Assembly (NCBI GenBank): GCA_902615805.1
Contig: CACMQH010000002.1
Coordinates: 1 to 64,000 of the forward strand
Direction of reading: 5' to 3'
Source: Rhodospirillaceae bacterium
GTDB lineage: Bacteria > Pseudomonadota > Alphaproteobacteria > TMED109
DNA: 64,000 nt
Part shown: positions 1-9,706 of the stretch, one piece after another
How the letters are laid out: each line of letters begins with the position of its first letter
How positions within the stretch are numbered: the first letter of the stretch is position 1
Made by a program: the position numbers and the translations under genes
Notes under the pieces: generated by a model
The model's database searches: none
Seen by the model: the letters and a program-made list of their open reading frames with translations, nothing else
Told to the model about the DNA's origin: nothing

Positions 1-2
1 GA

Positions 3-941
3 AAAAAATTAGAAATAATTTTTGACTTGAATAACGATCTATATGGTATCTCTTTAAATATAGATCAGATGACTAAATTACAAATAGCTCTTATAGACAA
101 CAGTTTTAAAGTTTTTTTTTATAAAAAGCCTTATAAAATAAAAAATAATTTAAGCGAAATTATAATTAGTTCTAACTTGTATAATGACTCAGAAGCTTTT
201 GGTTTACCTAGAAGTATTTTTTTTGAGTTAGTTAATATACTTAGTTTTTCATTAGATTTTCAAAGAGATATAAGAAAAAATACTACTTTTCTAGTGCTGT
301 ATGAAAAGTTATATGATTATAAAAACAACCTTATCACTACTGGTAAAATTTTATATTCTAAAGTGTTACTAAAAAATGATTCTATAGAAATGTATTTATT
401 TAAAAGCAATGAGAGAGAAGCAGACTTTTATGATAGTCAGGGTAAAAGTATTCGAAAAACTTTAATGAAGACTCCAATAGATGGTGCAAGACTTTCTTCA
501 GGCTTTGGAAAGAGAAGACATCCTATTTTAGGTTATAATAAGATGCATAGAGGAATTGATTTTGCTGCAAAAAGAGGTACTCCTATATATGCTGCCGGAG
601 ACGGTATTATTGAAAGAGCAAATTTTTATGGTGCATATGGTAGATATATTAGAATTAGACATAACTTACAATATAAAACTGCTTATGCGCATCTTTCAAA
701 ATTTGCTAGAGGTATTAAAAGAAATATTAAAGTTAAGCAAGGGCAGGTAATTGGATATGTCGGAACATCTGGTAGGTCAACTGGACCTCATTTGCATTAT
801 GAGGTTATTTTTAATAAAAAACAAATAAACCCTCTTAAACTTAAAATGCCAGAATTAAATACATTGAATAAAAATGAAATGTTGGATTTTACTAAACAAA
901 AAGAAAATATAATTAAAATATTAAGCGATATTAGGAGGTAA
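3..941 (+). CDS. M23-family metallopeptidase (LytM domain), 5' end outside window
   Basis: This is a zinc endopeptidase of the M23/LytM type, expected to cut peptidoglycan cross-links in the periplasm. The reading frame is open to the window edge, so the true N-terminus is missing. Counting from the TTG at 27, the zinc ligands are visible as HRGID (H174, D178) and HLH (H255, H257), with an additional conserved H222 in AYAHL. The N-terminal 140 residues look like the accessory domain seen in alphaproteobacterial M23 proteins. It converges with clpB, and the two stop regions overlap by 11 bases. The family call is firm; the exact bond cleaved is unknown. Confidence 0.85.
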   Translation, partial: KKLEIIFDLNNDLYGISLNIDQMTKLQIALIDNSFKVFFYKKPYKIKNNLSEIIISSNLYNDSEAFGLPRSIFFELVNILSFSLDFQRDIRKNTTFLVLYEKLYDYKNNLITTGKILYSKVLLKNDSIEMYLFKSNEREADFYDSQGKSIRKTLMKTPIDGARLSSGFGKRRHPILGYNKMHRGIDFAAKRGTPIYAAGDGIIERANFYGAYGRYIRIRHNLQYKTAYAHLSKFARGIKRNIKVKQGQVIGYVGTSGRSTGPHLHYEVIFNKKQINPLKLKMPELNTLNKNEMLDFTKQKENIIKILSDIRR

Positions 942-3459
942 TTTTAAGTTTGAATTTGCCTTCTTTTACTCCTACAGTAAAATATGAGTCTTCTTTTATT
1001 TGGTTATTAATTAATGCATCAGCAATAATATCACCTATTTCTTTTTCTATGAGTCGTTTTAAAGGCCTGGCTCCATATTCTCTACTATAACCTTTTTCAG
1101 ATAATAAATTTACAACTTCTAAGTCAAAAAGAATTTTAATATTTTTACTTGTTAATCTATTTTTTAATATTGCTAATTGATTTTCAATAATGGATTTGAG
1201 GTTATTTTTTTCTAATTTATTAAAAACAATTATTTCGTCTAATCTATTTAGAAACTCAGGTTTAAAATGACTTTTCACCTGTTCTAATACTTTTATATCT
1301 CTTTCTTTTGTATAATTGTTATCAAGTATAATTTCACTTCCAATATTTGAGGTTAAAATAATAATGGTATTTTTAAAGTCCACAGAGTTGCCCTGCCCAT
1401 CTACAATCCGTCCTTCATCAAGTAGTTGCAAAAAGACATTAAAAATTTCAGAATTAGCTTTTTCAATTTCATCAAATAAAATTACTTTAAAAGGTCTGTC
1501 TTTAACTGCTTTTGTTAATCTACCACTTTCTTCAAAGCCTACATAACCTGGTGGAGCTCCAATAAGTTTTGATATTGAGTGTTTCTCAGTATATTCTGAC
1601 ATATCAATAGTAATTAGTTCTTTTTCATCTTTAAATAAATAATCAGAAAGAGTTTTAGCAATCTCTGTTTTTCCTACCCCTGTAGGACCTAAAAATAGAA
1701 ATGATCCTATAGGTTTATTAGGATCATTTATTCCAGTTCTAGATCTTTTAATTACAGAAGATATAGCCTGAATAGCATTATCCTGTCCCACTATTCTTTT
1801 TTTTAAAATTTCATCTAGGTTGATAAGGGCATCTCTTTCTTTTTCTAATATCTTATCAATAGGGATCCCAGTCCAATTTGATAAGACACTTGCTATATCA
1901 TTATCTGTAACTTTTTTATCTTCCAAGATATTTTTATGCAAATTTTCTATTTTTAATATTTTCTCTTTTAAACGTGGAAGCTCATAATGAGTAAGTTTTC
2001 CAGCAAGGGCTAAATCACCATTTCTTTTAGCTTTTTTTAATTCGCCATTATTTTTTTCTAGTTCTTCCTTAAGTTTATTCAATTTCTCTATTTCATTTTT
2101 GTATAGGTGCCATTCATTTAGCAGTTTTTCTAATGATGTATGAATTTTTAAATTCTCTTTTTCCAATTCATTTTTTCTTTTATTATCTGTTTTATTTTCT
2201 TTTAATATATTTTCTAATTCTATTTTATTCTTCAGTAATTTATTTTCTAATTTCTCTGCTTGTAATGGTTTTGTCTTCAGTTCTATTCTTTTTTTACTAG
2301 CAGCTTCATCTATTAAATCAATTGCTTTATCAGGAAGTTTTCTATTAGTTATATATCTGGCTGAAAGTTTTGAAGCAGCAATTACTGCATTATCTGAAAT
2401 ACTAATTCCATGATGTATTTCATATTTTTCTTTCAGGCCTCTTAGAATAGTTGTAGTATTGTCTATACTAGGTTCATCAATATAAACTGGTTGAAATCTT
2501 CTGGATAATGCTGAGTCTTTTTCAAAATATTTTCTATACTCATTTAAAGTGGTTGCTCCAATACAGTGTAGTTTGCCTCTTGCTAAAGCTGGCTTTAAAA
2601 TATTAGCAGCATCTAGAGACCCTTCATTAGCTCCAGTTCCTACCAACGTGTGTATTTCGTCTATAAATAAAATTATATTTTTATGTAACTCTATTTCTTT
2701 AATAACATTTTTTAACCTTTCCTCAAATTCGCCTCTAAATTTGGTTCCTGCCATTAGGAGTGGCAAATCTAAAGCTACCAACTTATATTCGCCTATATTA
2801 TCGGGTACTGATTGTTCTATAATTTTAGTGCTAATTCCCTCAGCTAAAGCAGTTTTCCCCACGCCAGGATCGCCAATAAGAATAGGGTTATTTTTAGTCC
2901 TTCTTGATAAAACTTGTATAGATCTTTTAATTTCACTTTCTCTTCCTATGATAGGGTCTATTTTATTATTTTTTGCTAATTCAGTTAAATCAATTGTGTA
3001 TTTTTTTATATTATCATACTGATCTTGGTTATCATTTTTAATAGACTGAAGGTAATTTTTTAAGATTTCATATTTTATACCAAATTTATTAAGAATTTTT
3101 TTAGTGACTGGACTTATATCTGATGTCAATTCCATTAATGCAATCAAGCTCTCAGAATTACTTACTTTATATTTACTGATTTGATCATTAATTTTATTTA
3201 GTAATAATATCACGTTACTTTGTACTTGTGTGTCTTTAGAACCATTATTTTGTTCATTTGATATCTTTATACTTTCATCAAGTAAAGCTTGTTTATTAAC
3301 TTTAAGTTCTTTTAAAGTTTTAGATATTAAATTATCATCTTGAAGAAGAATTATAAGAATATGAATTGGTAAAAAATAATTAAAGCTATTGTCTTTTGCA
3401 TAGTTGAAGGCTGCATCGATAGTAATTCTTAATTTTTCACTAAAATTATCTAAATTCAT
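931..3459 (-). CDS. clpB: ATP-dependent disaggregase ClpB
   Basis: ClpB is a hexameric AAA+ chaperone that pulls polypeptides out of aggregates together with DnaK. The 842 residues show an N-terminal Clp repeat domain, a first Walker A (GDPGVGKT, residues 196-203), a second Walker A (GPTGVGKT, near 590) and the arginine-rich C-terminal small domain. A long charged coiled coil between the ATPase modules (roughly 400-520) is the ClpB middle domain and separates it from ClpA. The order prfA, prmC, DUF4167, clpB is common in Alphaproteobacteria. A strong Shine-Dalgarno (AGGGGG) precedes the ATG, and a heat-shock-like promoter lies just upstream. Confidence 0.93.
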   Translation of the reverse strand: MNLDNFSEKLRITIDAAFNYAKDNSFNYFLPIHILIILLQDDNLISKTLKELKVNKQALLDESIKISNEQNNGSKDTQVQSNVILLLNKINDQISKYKVSNSESLIALMELTSDISPVTKKILNKFGIKYEILKNYLQSIKNDNQDQYDNIKKYTIDLTELAKNNKIDPIIGRESEIKRSIQVLSRRTKNNPILIGDPGVGKTALAEGISTKIIEQSVPDNIGEYKLVALDLPLLMAGTKFRGEFEERLKNVIKEIELHKNIILFIDEIHTLVGTGANEGSLDAANILKPALARGKLHCIGATTLNEYRKYFEKDSALSRRFQPVYIDEPSIDNTTTILRGLKEKYEIHHGISISDNAVIAASKLSARYITNRKLPDKAIDLIDEAASKKRIELKTKPLQAEKLENKLLKNKIELENILKENKTDNKRKNELEKENLKIHTSLEKLLNEWHLYKNEIEKLNKLKEELEKNNGELKKAKRNGDLALAGKLTHYELPRLKEKILKIENLHKNILEDKKVTDNDIASVLSNWTGIPIDKILEKERDALINLDEILKKRIVGQDNAIQAISSVIKRSRTGINDPNKPIGSFLFLGPTGVGKTEIAKTLSDYLFKDEKELITIDMSEYTEKHSISKLIGAPPGYVGFEESGRLTKAVKDRPFKVILFDEIEKANSEIFNVFLQLLDEGRIVDGQGNSVDFKNTIIILTSNIGSEIILDNNYTKERDIKVLEQVKSHFKPEFLNRLDEIIVFNKLEKNNLKSIIENQLAILKNRLTSKNIKILFDLEVVNLLSEKGYSREYGARPLKRLIEKEIGDIIADALINNQIKEDSYFTVGVKEGKFKLKITS

Positions 3460-3473
3460 TTAATACCCCCTTT

Positions 3474-3507
3474 AGATATGGGTGTTGTTAATATGCAACA
3501 CAAGGGG
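3474..3507 (-). promoter_or_regulatory. Candidate heat-shock (sigma-32/RpoH type) promoter of clpB
   Basis: On the minus strand the gap before clpB reads CCCCTTG (3501-3507) and then, 17-18 bases later, CCCATAT (3476-3482). This resembles the RpoH consensus CTTGAA with CCCCATnT. The spacer contains a perfect inverted repeat, GTGTTG with CAACAC, separated by 8 bases. The predicted transcription start would fall near 3469, almost on top of the Shine-Dalgarno, so the leader would be very short. The match is by eye only. Confidence 0.4.
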
Positions 3508-3516
3508 TAAAAAAAA

Positions 3517-3762
3517 TTAGTCTGTTTTTTTATTAGAATTGTTAATTCTTAAAAAGTGTTCAGCATGTTGCATATAATTTTCTGCTGCTACTTTATCTCC
3601 TGCTGAGGAGGCATCCTTAGCTAAACTTTCATATTTCATTTTAATTTCTAGAGGGTTACCTTTAGGTTTTTGTTTAAATGTTTTATTTTCATACCCATTG
3701 ATCCCATTTTTATTCAGGGATTTGGGTCTATTTCTTCTAAAAGAATTATTTTTTTTTATCAT
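3517..3762 (-). CDS. DUF4167 domain protein
   Basis: This is an 81-residue basic protein. Its core (residues about 38-73) has the pattern YESLAKDASSAGDKVAAENY followed by QHAEHF, which I recognise as the DUF4167 signature found almost only in Alphaproteobacteria. The N-terminal third is rich in Lys, Arg and Asn and looks disordered, as in homologues, where this tail is thought to bind nucleic acid. Function is not established. It sits 5 bases downstream of prmC and is probably co-transcribed with hisS-prfA-prmC. Confidence 0.85.
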   Translation of the reverse strand: MIKKNNSFRRNRPKSLNKNGINGYENKTFKQKPKGNPLEIKMKYESLAKDASSAGDKVAAENYMQHAEHFLRINNSNKKTD

Positions 3763-3767
3763 TTATA

Positions 3768-4622
3768 TTAAGATGTTGATTTTGTTATTGTGCCAATGAC
3801 AAAACGGGGTTGATTTGAATAGTCTTTAAAAACGCTAGTTTGCATTATATTTGCCTCTTTCATTAATTTTTCTACTTTTTGTGCTTGATCATAACCAATT
3901 TCAAATAAAATTTTAGAATTTTTACTAAATGGTTTTTGAGCTAGCCCCAAAATAATTTTTTTATAACAATCAATACCATTTTTTCCTCCGTCTAGAGAAA
4001 TAATGGGATCGTAGTTCCTTACTTCTGGTTCTAATTTTTTTATAACCTCAGTTTTAATATAAGGAGGATTTGCTAAAATTATATCAAAATCAAAATTTAC
4101 AAAAATATCTAACCAATTGCAACAAATAAAATTTATTTGGTTTAATACATAATTCTTTTTAGCGTTTTGTTTTGCTAAATCTAAACTTTTTTGATTTATA
4201 TCTGTTGCTATACATTTTGCTTTAGGAAAATTTTTCATTAAAGCTATACTGATAGCTCCAGACCCAGTACCTAATTCTAAAATGTGTTTGGGATTTAATT
4301 TCATATCAATAATAATATCAATTAATAGTTCAGTTTCGCTTCTGGGAGAAAAAGTATTATGGTTTATATCTAATTCAAAGTCTCTAAATATTTTTTTTTT
4401 CATTATCCTGTCAAATGGTTCTCTTTTTAATCTTCTATCAAGGTATTCCTTTATTAACTTTTTTTGCTTTTCATTTATGATTAATTCTTTCTCTATTAAC
4501 TGAGTTGCTAAATCTATTTTTAAAATTTCCTGAATCATTGAACGTATTTCCTCTAAAGAATTATTAATTCCAGCAGCATTGAACTTTTTTACATAAAGGT
4601 TAATTAAATTTGTTATAAGCAT
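3768..4622 (-). CDS. prmC: Release factor glutamine methyltransferase PrmC
   Basis: PrmC methylates the glutamine of the GGQ motif in release factors 1 and 2, which speeds peptide release. The 284-residue protein has a helical N-terminal substrate domain, the SAM-binding ELGTGSG (116-122) and the NPPY motif (185-188) that positions the glutamine amide. It lies directly downstream of its substrate gene prfA; the start codon at 4622 overlaps the prfA stop by one base. Confidence 0.93.
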   Translation of the reverse strand: MLITNLINLYVKKFNAAGINNSLEEIRSMIQEILKIDLATQLIEKELIINEKQKKLIKEYLDRRLKREPFDRIMKKKIFRDFELDINHNTFSPRSETELLIDIIIDMKLNPKHILELGTGSGAISIALMKNFPKAKCIATDINQKSLDLAKQNAKKNYVLNQINFICCNWLDIFVNFDFDIILANPPYIKTEVIKKLEPEVRNYDPIISLDGGKNGIDCYKKIILGLAQKPFSKNSKILFEIGYDQAQKVEKLMKEANIMQTSVFKDYSNQPRFVIGTITKSTS

Positions 4623-5695
4623 TATAAAGATTTTATTTTGGCTTCTAAGTCTGCAGCTAATAATGGTTCTATGACTTCATCTAAGGCAATACCTGATATA
4701 ATATCTTCAAGTTTATATAGAGTTAAATTAATTCTATGATCTGTTACTCTTCCTTGAGGATAATTGTAGGATCTAATTTTCTCTGATCTATCTCCACTTC
4801 CGACCATTGACTTTCTCTTATTAGCAATTTTTTCTTCATTCTCTGTTTTAGTTTTTTCATATAAACGGGAGGCTAACATTTTCATAGCTTTCGCTTTATT
4901 TTTATGTTGACTTTTTTCTTCTTGGCAACTTGCTACAACATTAGTAGGTATATGCGTTATTCTTACTGCACTATCTGTAGTATTTACATGTTGTCCTCCT
5001 GCACCTTGAGATCTAAAAGTATCTATTCTTAGATCTTTAGGTTCAATTTGTATGTCTACTTCTTCGATCATAGGCAATACTGCTATGGTAGCTGCAGATG
5101 TATGAATTCTTCCTTGAGTCTCTGTTTGAGGAACTCTTTGAACTCTATGTACTCCTGATTCGTATTTCAACTGAGAAAATACATCTGTCCCAGTGAAAGA
5201 GATAATAGCTTCTTTGCATCCTCCAATATTGGTCTCACTGAAGCTCATTATTTCAAACTTCCATTTTTTTAATTCAGCGTATTTTTGATACATTTTCATT
5301 AACACCATAGAAAATAAAGCAGCCTCATCACCTCCAGTTCCTGCTCTAATTTCTATAATTGCATTCTTTTCATCATCAACATCTTTGGGTATTAGTAATT
5401 TTTTTAAATTGTTATAAAGTTTTTCTAAATTTTTACTTAGTTTTTCAATATCTTGCCTAGCTAGTTCTAATAATTCCTGGTCTGAACTTTCAGTTAATAA
5501 ATGTTTGCTATCTAATAGTTCCTGTTCACATTTTTCAATATCTTCTTTGCACTCTAGAACTTGTTCTAATGAAGAAAATTTTTTACTTAACTTGACTCTC
5601 ATATCAGGGGAAATAGTGCTATCAGATAATTGAATTTGTATTTTCTTATGAAGTTCAGTGACTTCATTAAGCTTTGTCTCAAAGTGTTCAATCAT
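4622..5695 (-). CDS. prfA: Peptide chain release factor 1
   Basis: RF1 reads UAA and UAG stop codons and triggers hydrolysis of peptidyl-tRNA. The GGQ catalytic loop is at residues 233-235, and the stop-codon-reading tripeptide is of the RF1 PxT type (VPQTE, near 190). I chose the ATG at 5695 (MIEHFETK), giving 357 residues, the normal RF1 length. The frame is open to 5731, but that would add 12 residues not expected in the family. A GGAG lies about 11 bases upstream of the chosen ATG. The start overlaps the hisS stop by 8 bases, suggesting translational coupling. Confidence 0.93.
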   Translation of the reverse strand: MIEHFETKLNEVTELHKKIQIQLSDSTISPDMRVKLSKKFSSLEQVLECKEDIEKCEQELLDSKHLLTESSDQELLELARQDIEKLSKNLEKLYNNLKKLLIPKDVDDEKNAIIEIRAGTGGDEAALFSMVLMKMYQKYAELKKWKFEIMSFSETNIGGCKEAIISFTGTDVFSQLKYESGVHRVQRVPQTETQGRIHTSAATIAVLPMIEEVDIQIEPKDLRIDTFRSQGAGGQHVNTTDSAVRITHIPTNVVASCQEEKSQHKNKAKAMKMLASRLYEKTKTENEEKIANKRKSMVGSGDRSEKIRSYNYPQGRVTDHRINLTLYKLEDIISGIALDEVIEPLLAADLEAKIKSL

Positions 5696-6926
5696 TTTTA
5701 AAGAACTCCAAAATAAATTTCTTTTCAACAATATTTTGGATGCCAGTACTTAAATTTTTAACTGTACAAACTTCTTTTTTTACTTCATTTTCTCCTAGGA
5801 TTATTGCATAATCAGCTTCAATTTTATTAGCATACTTTAAAGATTTTTTTAAATTTTTATCAATGTAAACTTCAGTTGTATAATTGCTATGCAAAAACTT
5901 CTCTCTTATTTTATAAGCGGTAGTTAAATATTCTGATTGCATAGGAATAATCAAAATTATTTCTGGTTTTTTATTTTTTAATTTTACTAGGCTTTTTAAT
6001 CTTTCTACACCAGCTGCCCATCCACTACCTGAAAGTTTTGGCCCTCCAAGCTCAGCAACTAAGTTGTCATAATTCCCTCCAGCTAAAATAGCAAATTTAG
6101 TATCAGCTTTCAAAGTAAATTCAAAAATTGTATTGCTATAATAATCAAGTCCTCTAACTAAATAAGGGTCTTCTTCATAAAGTATATTAAAGTCTTCAAG
6201 TATATTTTTCAGTTTTATAAAGTTTTTTTTACTTTGTTCTGATAATGTATCACTAATTTTTGGAACATATTTGTTCACTTCTATGTCTTCTAAATTTTTA
6301 GAATCTAAAATTCTTAAAGGATTTTTTTCTAGCCTGATAATACTGTCTTTAGATAGCTTACTTTTATTTTGTAAGTAATATTCTTTTAAAATTTTTTTAT
6401 AAATTTTTCTATCTTCTAAGTTTCCTAGATTATTTATTTTTAGAATTAGATTATCAAGAATATTTAAGTCTTTAAGAAAATTAGATGCTAAGTATATTAC
6501 TTCAAAATCTTTTTCTACGCCTGGTTTTGAATAAACTTCTACACCAACTTGAGTAAACTGTCTAAGCCTTCCCTTCTGGGGTCTTTCATACCTAAACATA
6601 GGACCATAGTAATAATATTTTAAGGGTAAATCTTGTGTTAGCCCATTACTAATTATAGCCCTTGCAATTCCTGCAGTACCTTCAGGTCTCAAAGTTAACT
6701 TATCATTGCTTCTATCAATAAAAGTATACATTTCCTTCATAACTACATCTGAAGATAATCCTAAGGTTCTACTAAAAACTTCATTAAACTCCATTATTGG
6801 AGTTCCTATAGGTTTAAAGTTAAAGTTATGCGCCACAGACTCAAATAGTTTTATAACTTCTTTTTGAGATAAAAAGTCTTCTCCAATAAGATCATGCATA
6901 CCCCTTATGTTTTTAATCTTAGTCAT
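5688..6926 (-). CDS. hisS: Histidyl-tRNA synthetase
   Basis: This class II synthetase charges tRNA-His. Over 412 residues it has motif 2 ([14 protein letters not shown], near 110), motif 3 ([11 protein letters not shown], near 300) and a complete C-terminal anticodon-binding domain, so it is the real enzyme rather than the HisZ paralogue. Motif 2 is of the canonical bacterial kind that reads the extra G-1 of tRNA-His, not the derived form of some alphaproteobacterial orders. Its ATG overlaps the ispG stop by 8 bases. The order rodZ-like, ispG, hisS matches E. coli. Confidence 0.93.
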   Translation of the reverse strand: MTKIKNIRGMHDLIGEDFLSQKEVIKLFESVAHNFNFKPIGTPIMEFNEVFSRTLGLSSDVVMKEMYTFIDRSNDKLTLRPEGTAGIARAIISNGLTQDLPLKYYYYGPMFRYERPQKGRLRQFTQVGVEVYSKPGVEKDFEVIYLASNFLKDLNILDNLILKINNLGNLEDRKIYKKILKEYYLQNKSKLSKDSIIRLEKNPLRILDSKNLEDIEVNKYVPKISDTLSEQSKKNFIKLKNILEDFNILYEEDPYLVRGLDYYSNTIFEFTLKADTKFAILAGGNYDNLVAELGGPKLSGSGWAAGVERLKSLVKLKNKKPEIILIIPMQSEYLTTAYKIREKFLHSNYTTEVYIDKNLKKSLKYANKIEADYAIILGENEVKKEVCTVKNLSTGIQNIVEKKFILEFFKND

Positions 6927-7983
6927 TTTGGCTCAATTTTTCTTTAATTAATTTTGATATTTCATCAACAAGATTTTTATTTTTACTGACAAACTTTTTT
7001 TTGCCATCTATATAAATTTGATGGTTATTATTACCACCACCGGTAACGCCTATCTCGGTATGCATAGCTTCTCCAGGTCCATTAACTACACAACCTAAAA
7101 TTGATATGTTAATAGGATCTTTAACCCAAGAAAATTTACTCTCTATTTGTTTCACAGTATTAATAACATCAAACTGCTGCCTTGCACAAGAAGGGCAGGA
7201 AATTATATTAAGGCCAGTTTTTCTAATATTCAAAGCTTTTAAAATTTCAAGTCCAACTTTAATTTCTTTTACCGGGTCATCAGAAAGAGACACTCTTAAG
7301 GTATCACCAATGCCTTCTGAAAGCAGAATCCCTAATCCTATTGAGGATTTTACTGTTCCTGAAAACTCTCCACCTGCTTCAGTTATTCCTAAGTGTAAGG
7401 GGTAGTCAGTTTTTTTAGCAACTAAGCGATAAGATGCAATTGCTAAATCAATATTTGATGCTTTTACACTTACTTTTGTATTAAAAAAATTTAGCTTTTC
7501 TAGAGAATGTAAATTAGCTTGAGCACTTTCTAACATAGCTTCCGGAGTAGGTTGATTATATTTTTTTAATAAATTTTTTTCAAGAGAACCAGCATTTACT
7601 CCTATACGAATGGAGCAATTATTGCTTTTTGCTGCTTCAACTACTTCAGCTACTCTATCTTGACTACCAATATTACCAGGGTTAATTCTAAGGCAGGCTG
7701 CTCCTGCTTCAGCAGCTTCGATAGCACGTTTATAATGAAAATGTATGTCTGCTATAATAGGAACATTAACTTGTGAAATAATTTTTTTTAGGGATTCAGT
7801 TGATTCTTTATCAGGGCAAGATACTCTAACTAAATCAGCTCCAGCTTCTACTAAGCTTTTAATTTGTTTTACAGTCGCCTCTACATTAGTAGTTAGCGTG
7901 TTAGTCATAGACTGAACTGTTATCGGATATTCAGATCCAACCTTAACTGTTCCAACATTTATTTGTTTAGTAATTCTTCTCAT
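6919..7983 (-). CDS. ispG: 4-hydroxy-3-methylbut-2-enyl-diphosphate synthase IspG
   Basis: IspG carries out the penultimate step of the MEP isoprenoid pathway, converting MEcPP to HMBPP with a [4Fe-4S] cluster. The 354 residues form the short bacterial version: TIM barrel followed by an iron-sulfur domain. The cluster ligands are visible as CPSC (C263, C266) and C298, with E305 in NGPGEA expected as the fourth ligand. It lies between the rodZ-like gene and hisS, the usual proteobacterial arrangement. Confidence 0.94.
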   Translation of the reverse strand: MRRITKQINVGTVKVGSEYPITVQSMTNTLTTNVEATVKQIKSLVEAGADLVRVSCPDKESTESLKKIISQVNVPIIADIHFHYKRAIEAAEAGAACLRINPGNIGSQDRVAEVVEAAKSNNCSIRIGVNAGSLEKNLLKKYNQPTPEAMLESAQANLHSLEKLNFFNTKVSVKASNIDLAIASYRLVAKKTDYPLHLGITEAGGEFSGTVKSSIGLGILLSEGIGDTLRVSLSDDPVKEIKVGLEILKALNIRKTGLNIISCPSCARQQFDVINTVKQIESKFSWVKDPINISILGCVVNGPGEAMHTEIGVTGGGNNNHQIYIDGKKKFVSKNKNLVDEISKLIKEKLSQND

Positions 7984-8002
7984 TTATATGTCATCAACTG
8001 AT

Positions 8003-8431
8003 TTAATTTAAATGTGATCCAATTAAATACAAATTTAAATATGTTTTCTTATTCCAAAGTAAATATACACAGCTTATAGCAATTAAAGATAAAAGTATAA
8101 CTATTGAACTGTATTTATTTTTTTTTAATTCAGAACTTTCTAGCTGTAAATTTGATTTTTCTAATTTGGAAACCTTTTTTGTTTCAGTGAATCTTAATTT
8201 ACATAAATCTTCTAATTTTAAAAACTTTATATAACTATTTAAGAACCCTTTTAAATAAGATTCTTGTTCAATGTTTATGTCTCCTTTTTCAAATTTAGCA
8301 AGAATCTCTTTTTTTATTAGAAGCAACTTAGATGCATCTTCAATTTCAATATTTTGTAGTTCTCTATTTTCTTTAAGAAAACTTCCTAAGTCTTTTAAAT
8401 TAGTAAAGGTTTTAATTTTAGAATCAATCAT
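8003..8431 (-). CDS. RodZ-like helix-turn-helix membrane protein, shortened
   Basis: Residues about 12-75 form the HTH_25-type helical domain of RodZ (LGSFLKENRE... and YLKGFLNSYIKFL), followed by a charged linker and one membrane span at 107-126. Full RodZ continues with a long periplasmic segment, but here only about 16 residues remain. RodZ links MreB to the wall-elongation machinery. The position directly upstream of ispG is the RodZ position, which supports the assignment. The stop of lysC overlaps its start by 4 bases. Whether the short form still binds MreB is unknown. Confidence 0.7.
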   Translation of the reverse strand: MIDSKIKTFTNLKDLGSFLKENRELQNIEIEDASKLLLIKKEILAKFEKGDINIEQESYLKGFLNSYIKFLKLEDLCKLRFTETKKVSKLEKSNLQLESSELKKNKYSSIVILLSLIAISCVYLLWNKKTYLNLYLIGSHLN

Positions 8432-9654
8432 TTCTTTCTAGAGTTTAATTTAAATATAGAATGTAATGACCTTATAGCTAACTCTTTATATTTTTCATCA
8501 ATGAGTACACTGATTTTAATTTCAGAAGTACTTATAACATGAATATTGATATTATTTTTTGCTAGTTCTGTAAACATCGTATTTGCTACTCCAACATTAG
8601 TTTTCATACCTAAGCCAACAATAGAAACTTTGCAAATATCATTATTAATAAATATATCATTAAATTTAATCTTATTTTTTAGTTTGTTCATAATATTTTT
8701 TGCTTTTTTGGCGTCTGTTTTTGATATTGTAAAAGCATAAGTAACATGGGCGTCTTTTGCTGACCCTGATTGTACGATCATATCAACATTAATATTTTCT
8801 TTAGATAAAGCATTAAAAATAGTTGCTGAAATACCAGGTTTATTTTTTATATCTATAAGTGTTATTAAGGTTTCATTGTTGCTATGTGCAATTCCTCTAA
8901 TAATTTGTTTTTCTAAATAAACATTCTTTTTTGTTAACATAGTTCCCTTCTTTCCAGTAAAACTAGATAGCACTTGAAGCTTTACATTATATTTTAAAGC
9001 TAATTGAACAGATCTAGTATGTAAAACTTTTGCACCTAGAGAAGATAATTCTAACATCTCTTCATAATTAATTTCATCTATTTTTTTTGCTTCTTTCACA
9101 ATTCTAGGGTCTGCAGAAAATACTCCTGCTACATCTGTGTAAATGTCACACCTTTTAGCACCTAGGCTTGCTGCTAATGCCACTGCAGTCGTATCTGATC
9201 CACCTCTGCCTAAAGTAGTTATTCTATCAAGTTTATTAATTCCCTGAAACCCAGAGACTACAGGCACCTCATCATTTTTTAAACTATTTTTGATGTGCTG
9301 AGTTTCAATCTTTAAGATATGAGAGTTATAATATGAAAGGTCAGTGTGTATAGGAACTTGCCATCCTTGAAATGATTTTCCTTTAATATTATTTTTATTT
9401 AATAATATAGAAAATAAAGAACTTGATATTTGTTCTCCTGCTGATAAAAGACTAGAGATGTCATCTGACTTTTTATATTCATCTAATCCTGAAGTTAGTT
9501 TTAAAAGCCTATCTGTTTCCTTACCCATTGCCGAAACAACTACCACAACAAAGTAACCAGTTTTTCTAGCTTTTTTAATATATGAAATAGCTCTTTCAAT
9601 TCTATCTATGCTAGATACTGATGTACCTCCAAACTTTTTTACTATAATATTCAT
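8428..9654 (-). CDS. lysC: Aspartate kinase (monofunctional)
   Basis: Aspartokinase phosphorylates aspartate, the first step towards lysine, threonine, methionine and diaminopimelate. The 408 residues begin with the kinase motif VKKFGGTSV (5-13), carry the GRGGSDTTA active-site stretch (near 149), and end with two ACT domains from about 265 on, the part that normally binds lysine or threonine for feedback control. No homoserine dehydrogenase is fused. It is the first gene of the minus-strand block, with a possible -10 element in the intergenic gap. Confidence 0.93.
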   Translation of the reverse strand: MNIIVKKFGGTSVSSIDRIERAISYIKKARKTGYFVVVVVSAMGKETDRLLKLTSGLDEYKKSDDISSLLSAGEQISSSLFSILLNKNNIKGKSFQGWQVPIHTDLSYYNSHILKIETQHIKNSLKNDEVPVVSGFQGINKLDRITTLGRGGSDTTAVALAASLGAKRCDIYTDVAGVFSADPRIVKEAKKIDEINYEEMLELSSLGAKVLHTRSVQLALKYNVKLQVLSSFTGKKGTMLTKKNVYLEKQIIRGIAHSNNETLITLIDIKNKPGISATIFNALSKENINVDMIVQSGSAKDAHVTYAFTISKTDAKKAKNIMNKLKNKIKFNDIFINNDICKVSIVGLGMKTNVGVANTMFTELAKNNINIHVISTSEIKISVLIDEKYKELAIRSLHSIFKLNSRKK

Positions 9655-9680
9655 AAAATATAAATTATTTTAACTATTGT

Positions 9681-9688
9681 ATTATAAT
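9681..9688. promoter_or_regulatory. Palindromic -10 element between lysC and ubiG
   Basis: The 52-base gap between the divergent genes lysC and ubiG contains ATTATAAT, which reads the same on both strands. It supplies a perfect TATAAT hexamer in each direction. For ubiG the predicted start would be about 9695, at the Shine-Dalgarno; for lysC it would leave a leader of about 20 bases. No convincing -35 is visible on either side. Confidence 0.35.
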
Positions 9689-9706
9689 AAATAAAGGAGT
9701 TTGTAG

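Noticed and set aside
3481-3500. CIRCE/HrcA operator before clpB
   Set aside because: The inverted repeat GTGTTG/CAACAC is too short and does not match TTAGCACTC-N9-GAGTGCTAA.
7106-7405. Plus-strand ORFs inside ispG, clpB, cobT, murA and other genes
   Set aside because: They are shadows of conserved genes on the other strand, with no ribosome sites and no recognisable product.
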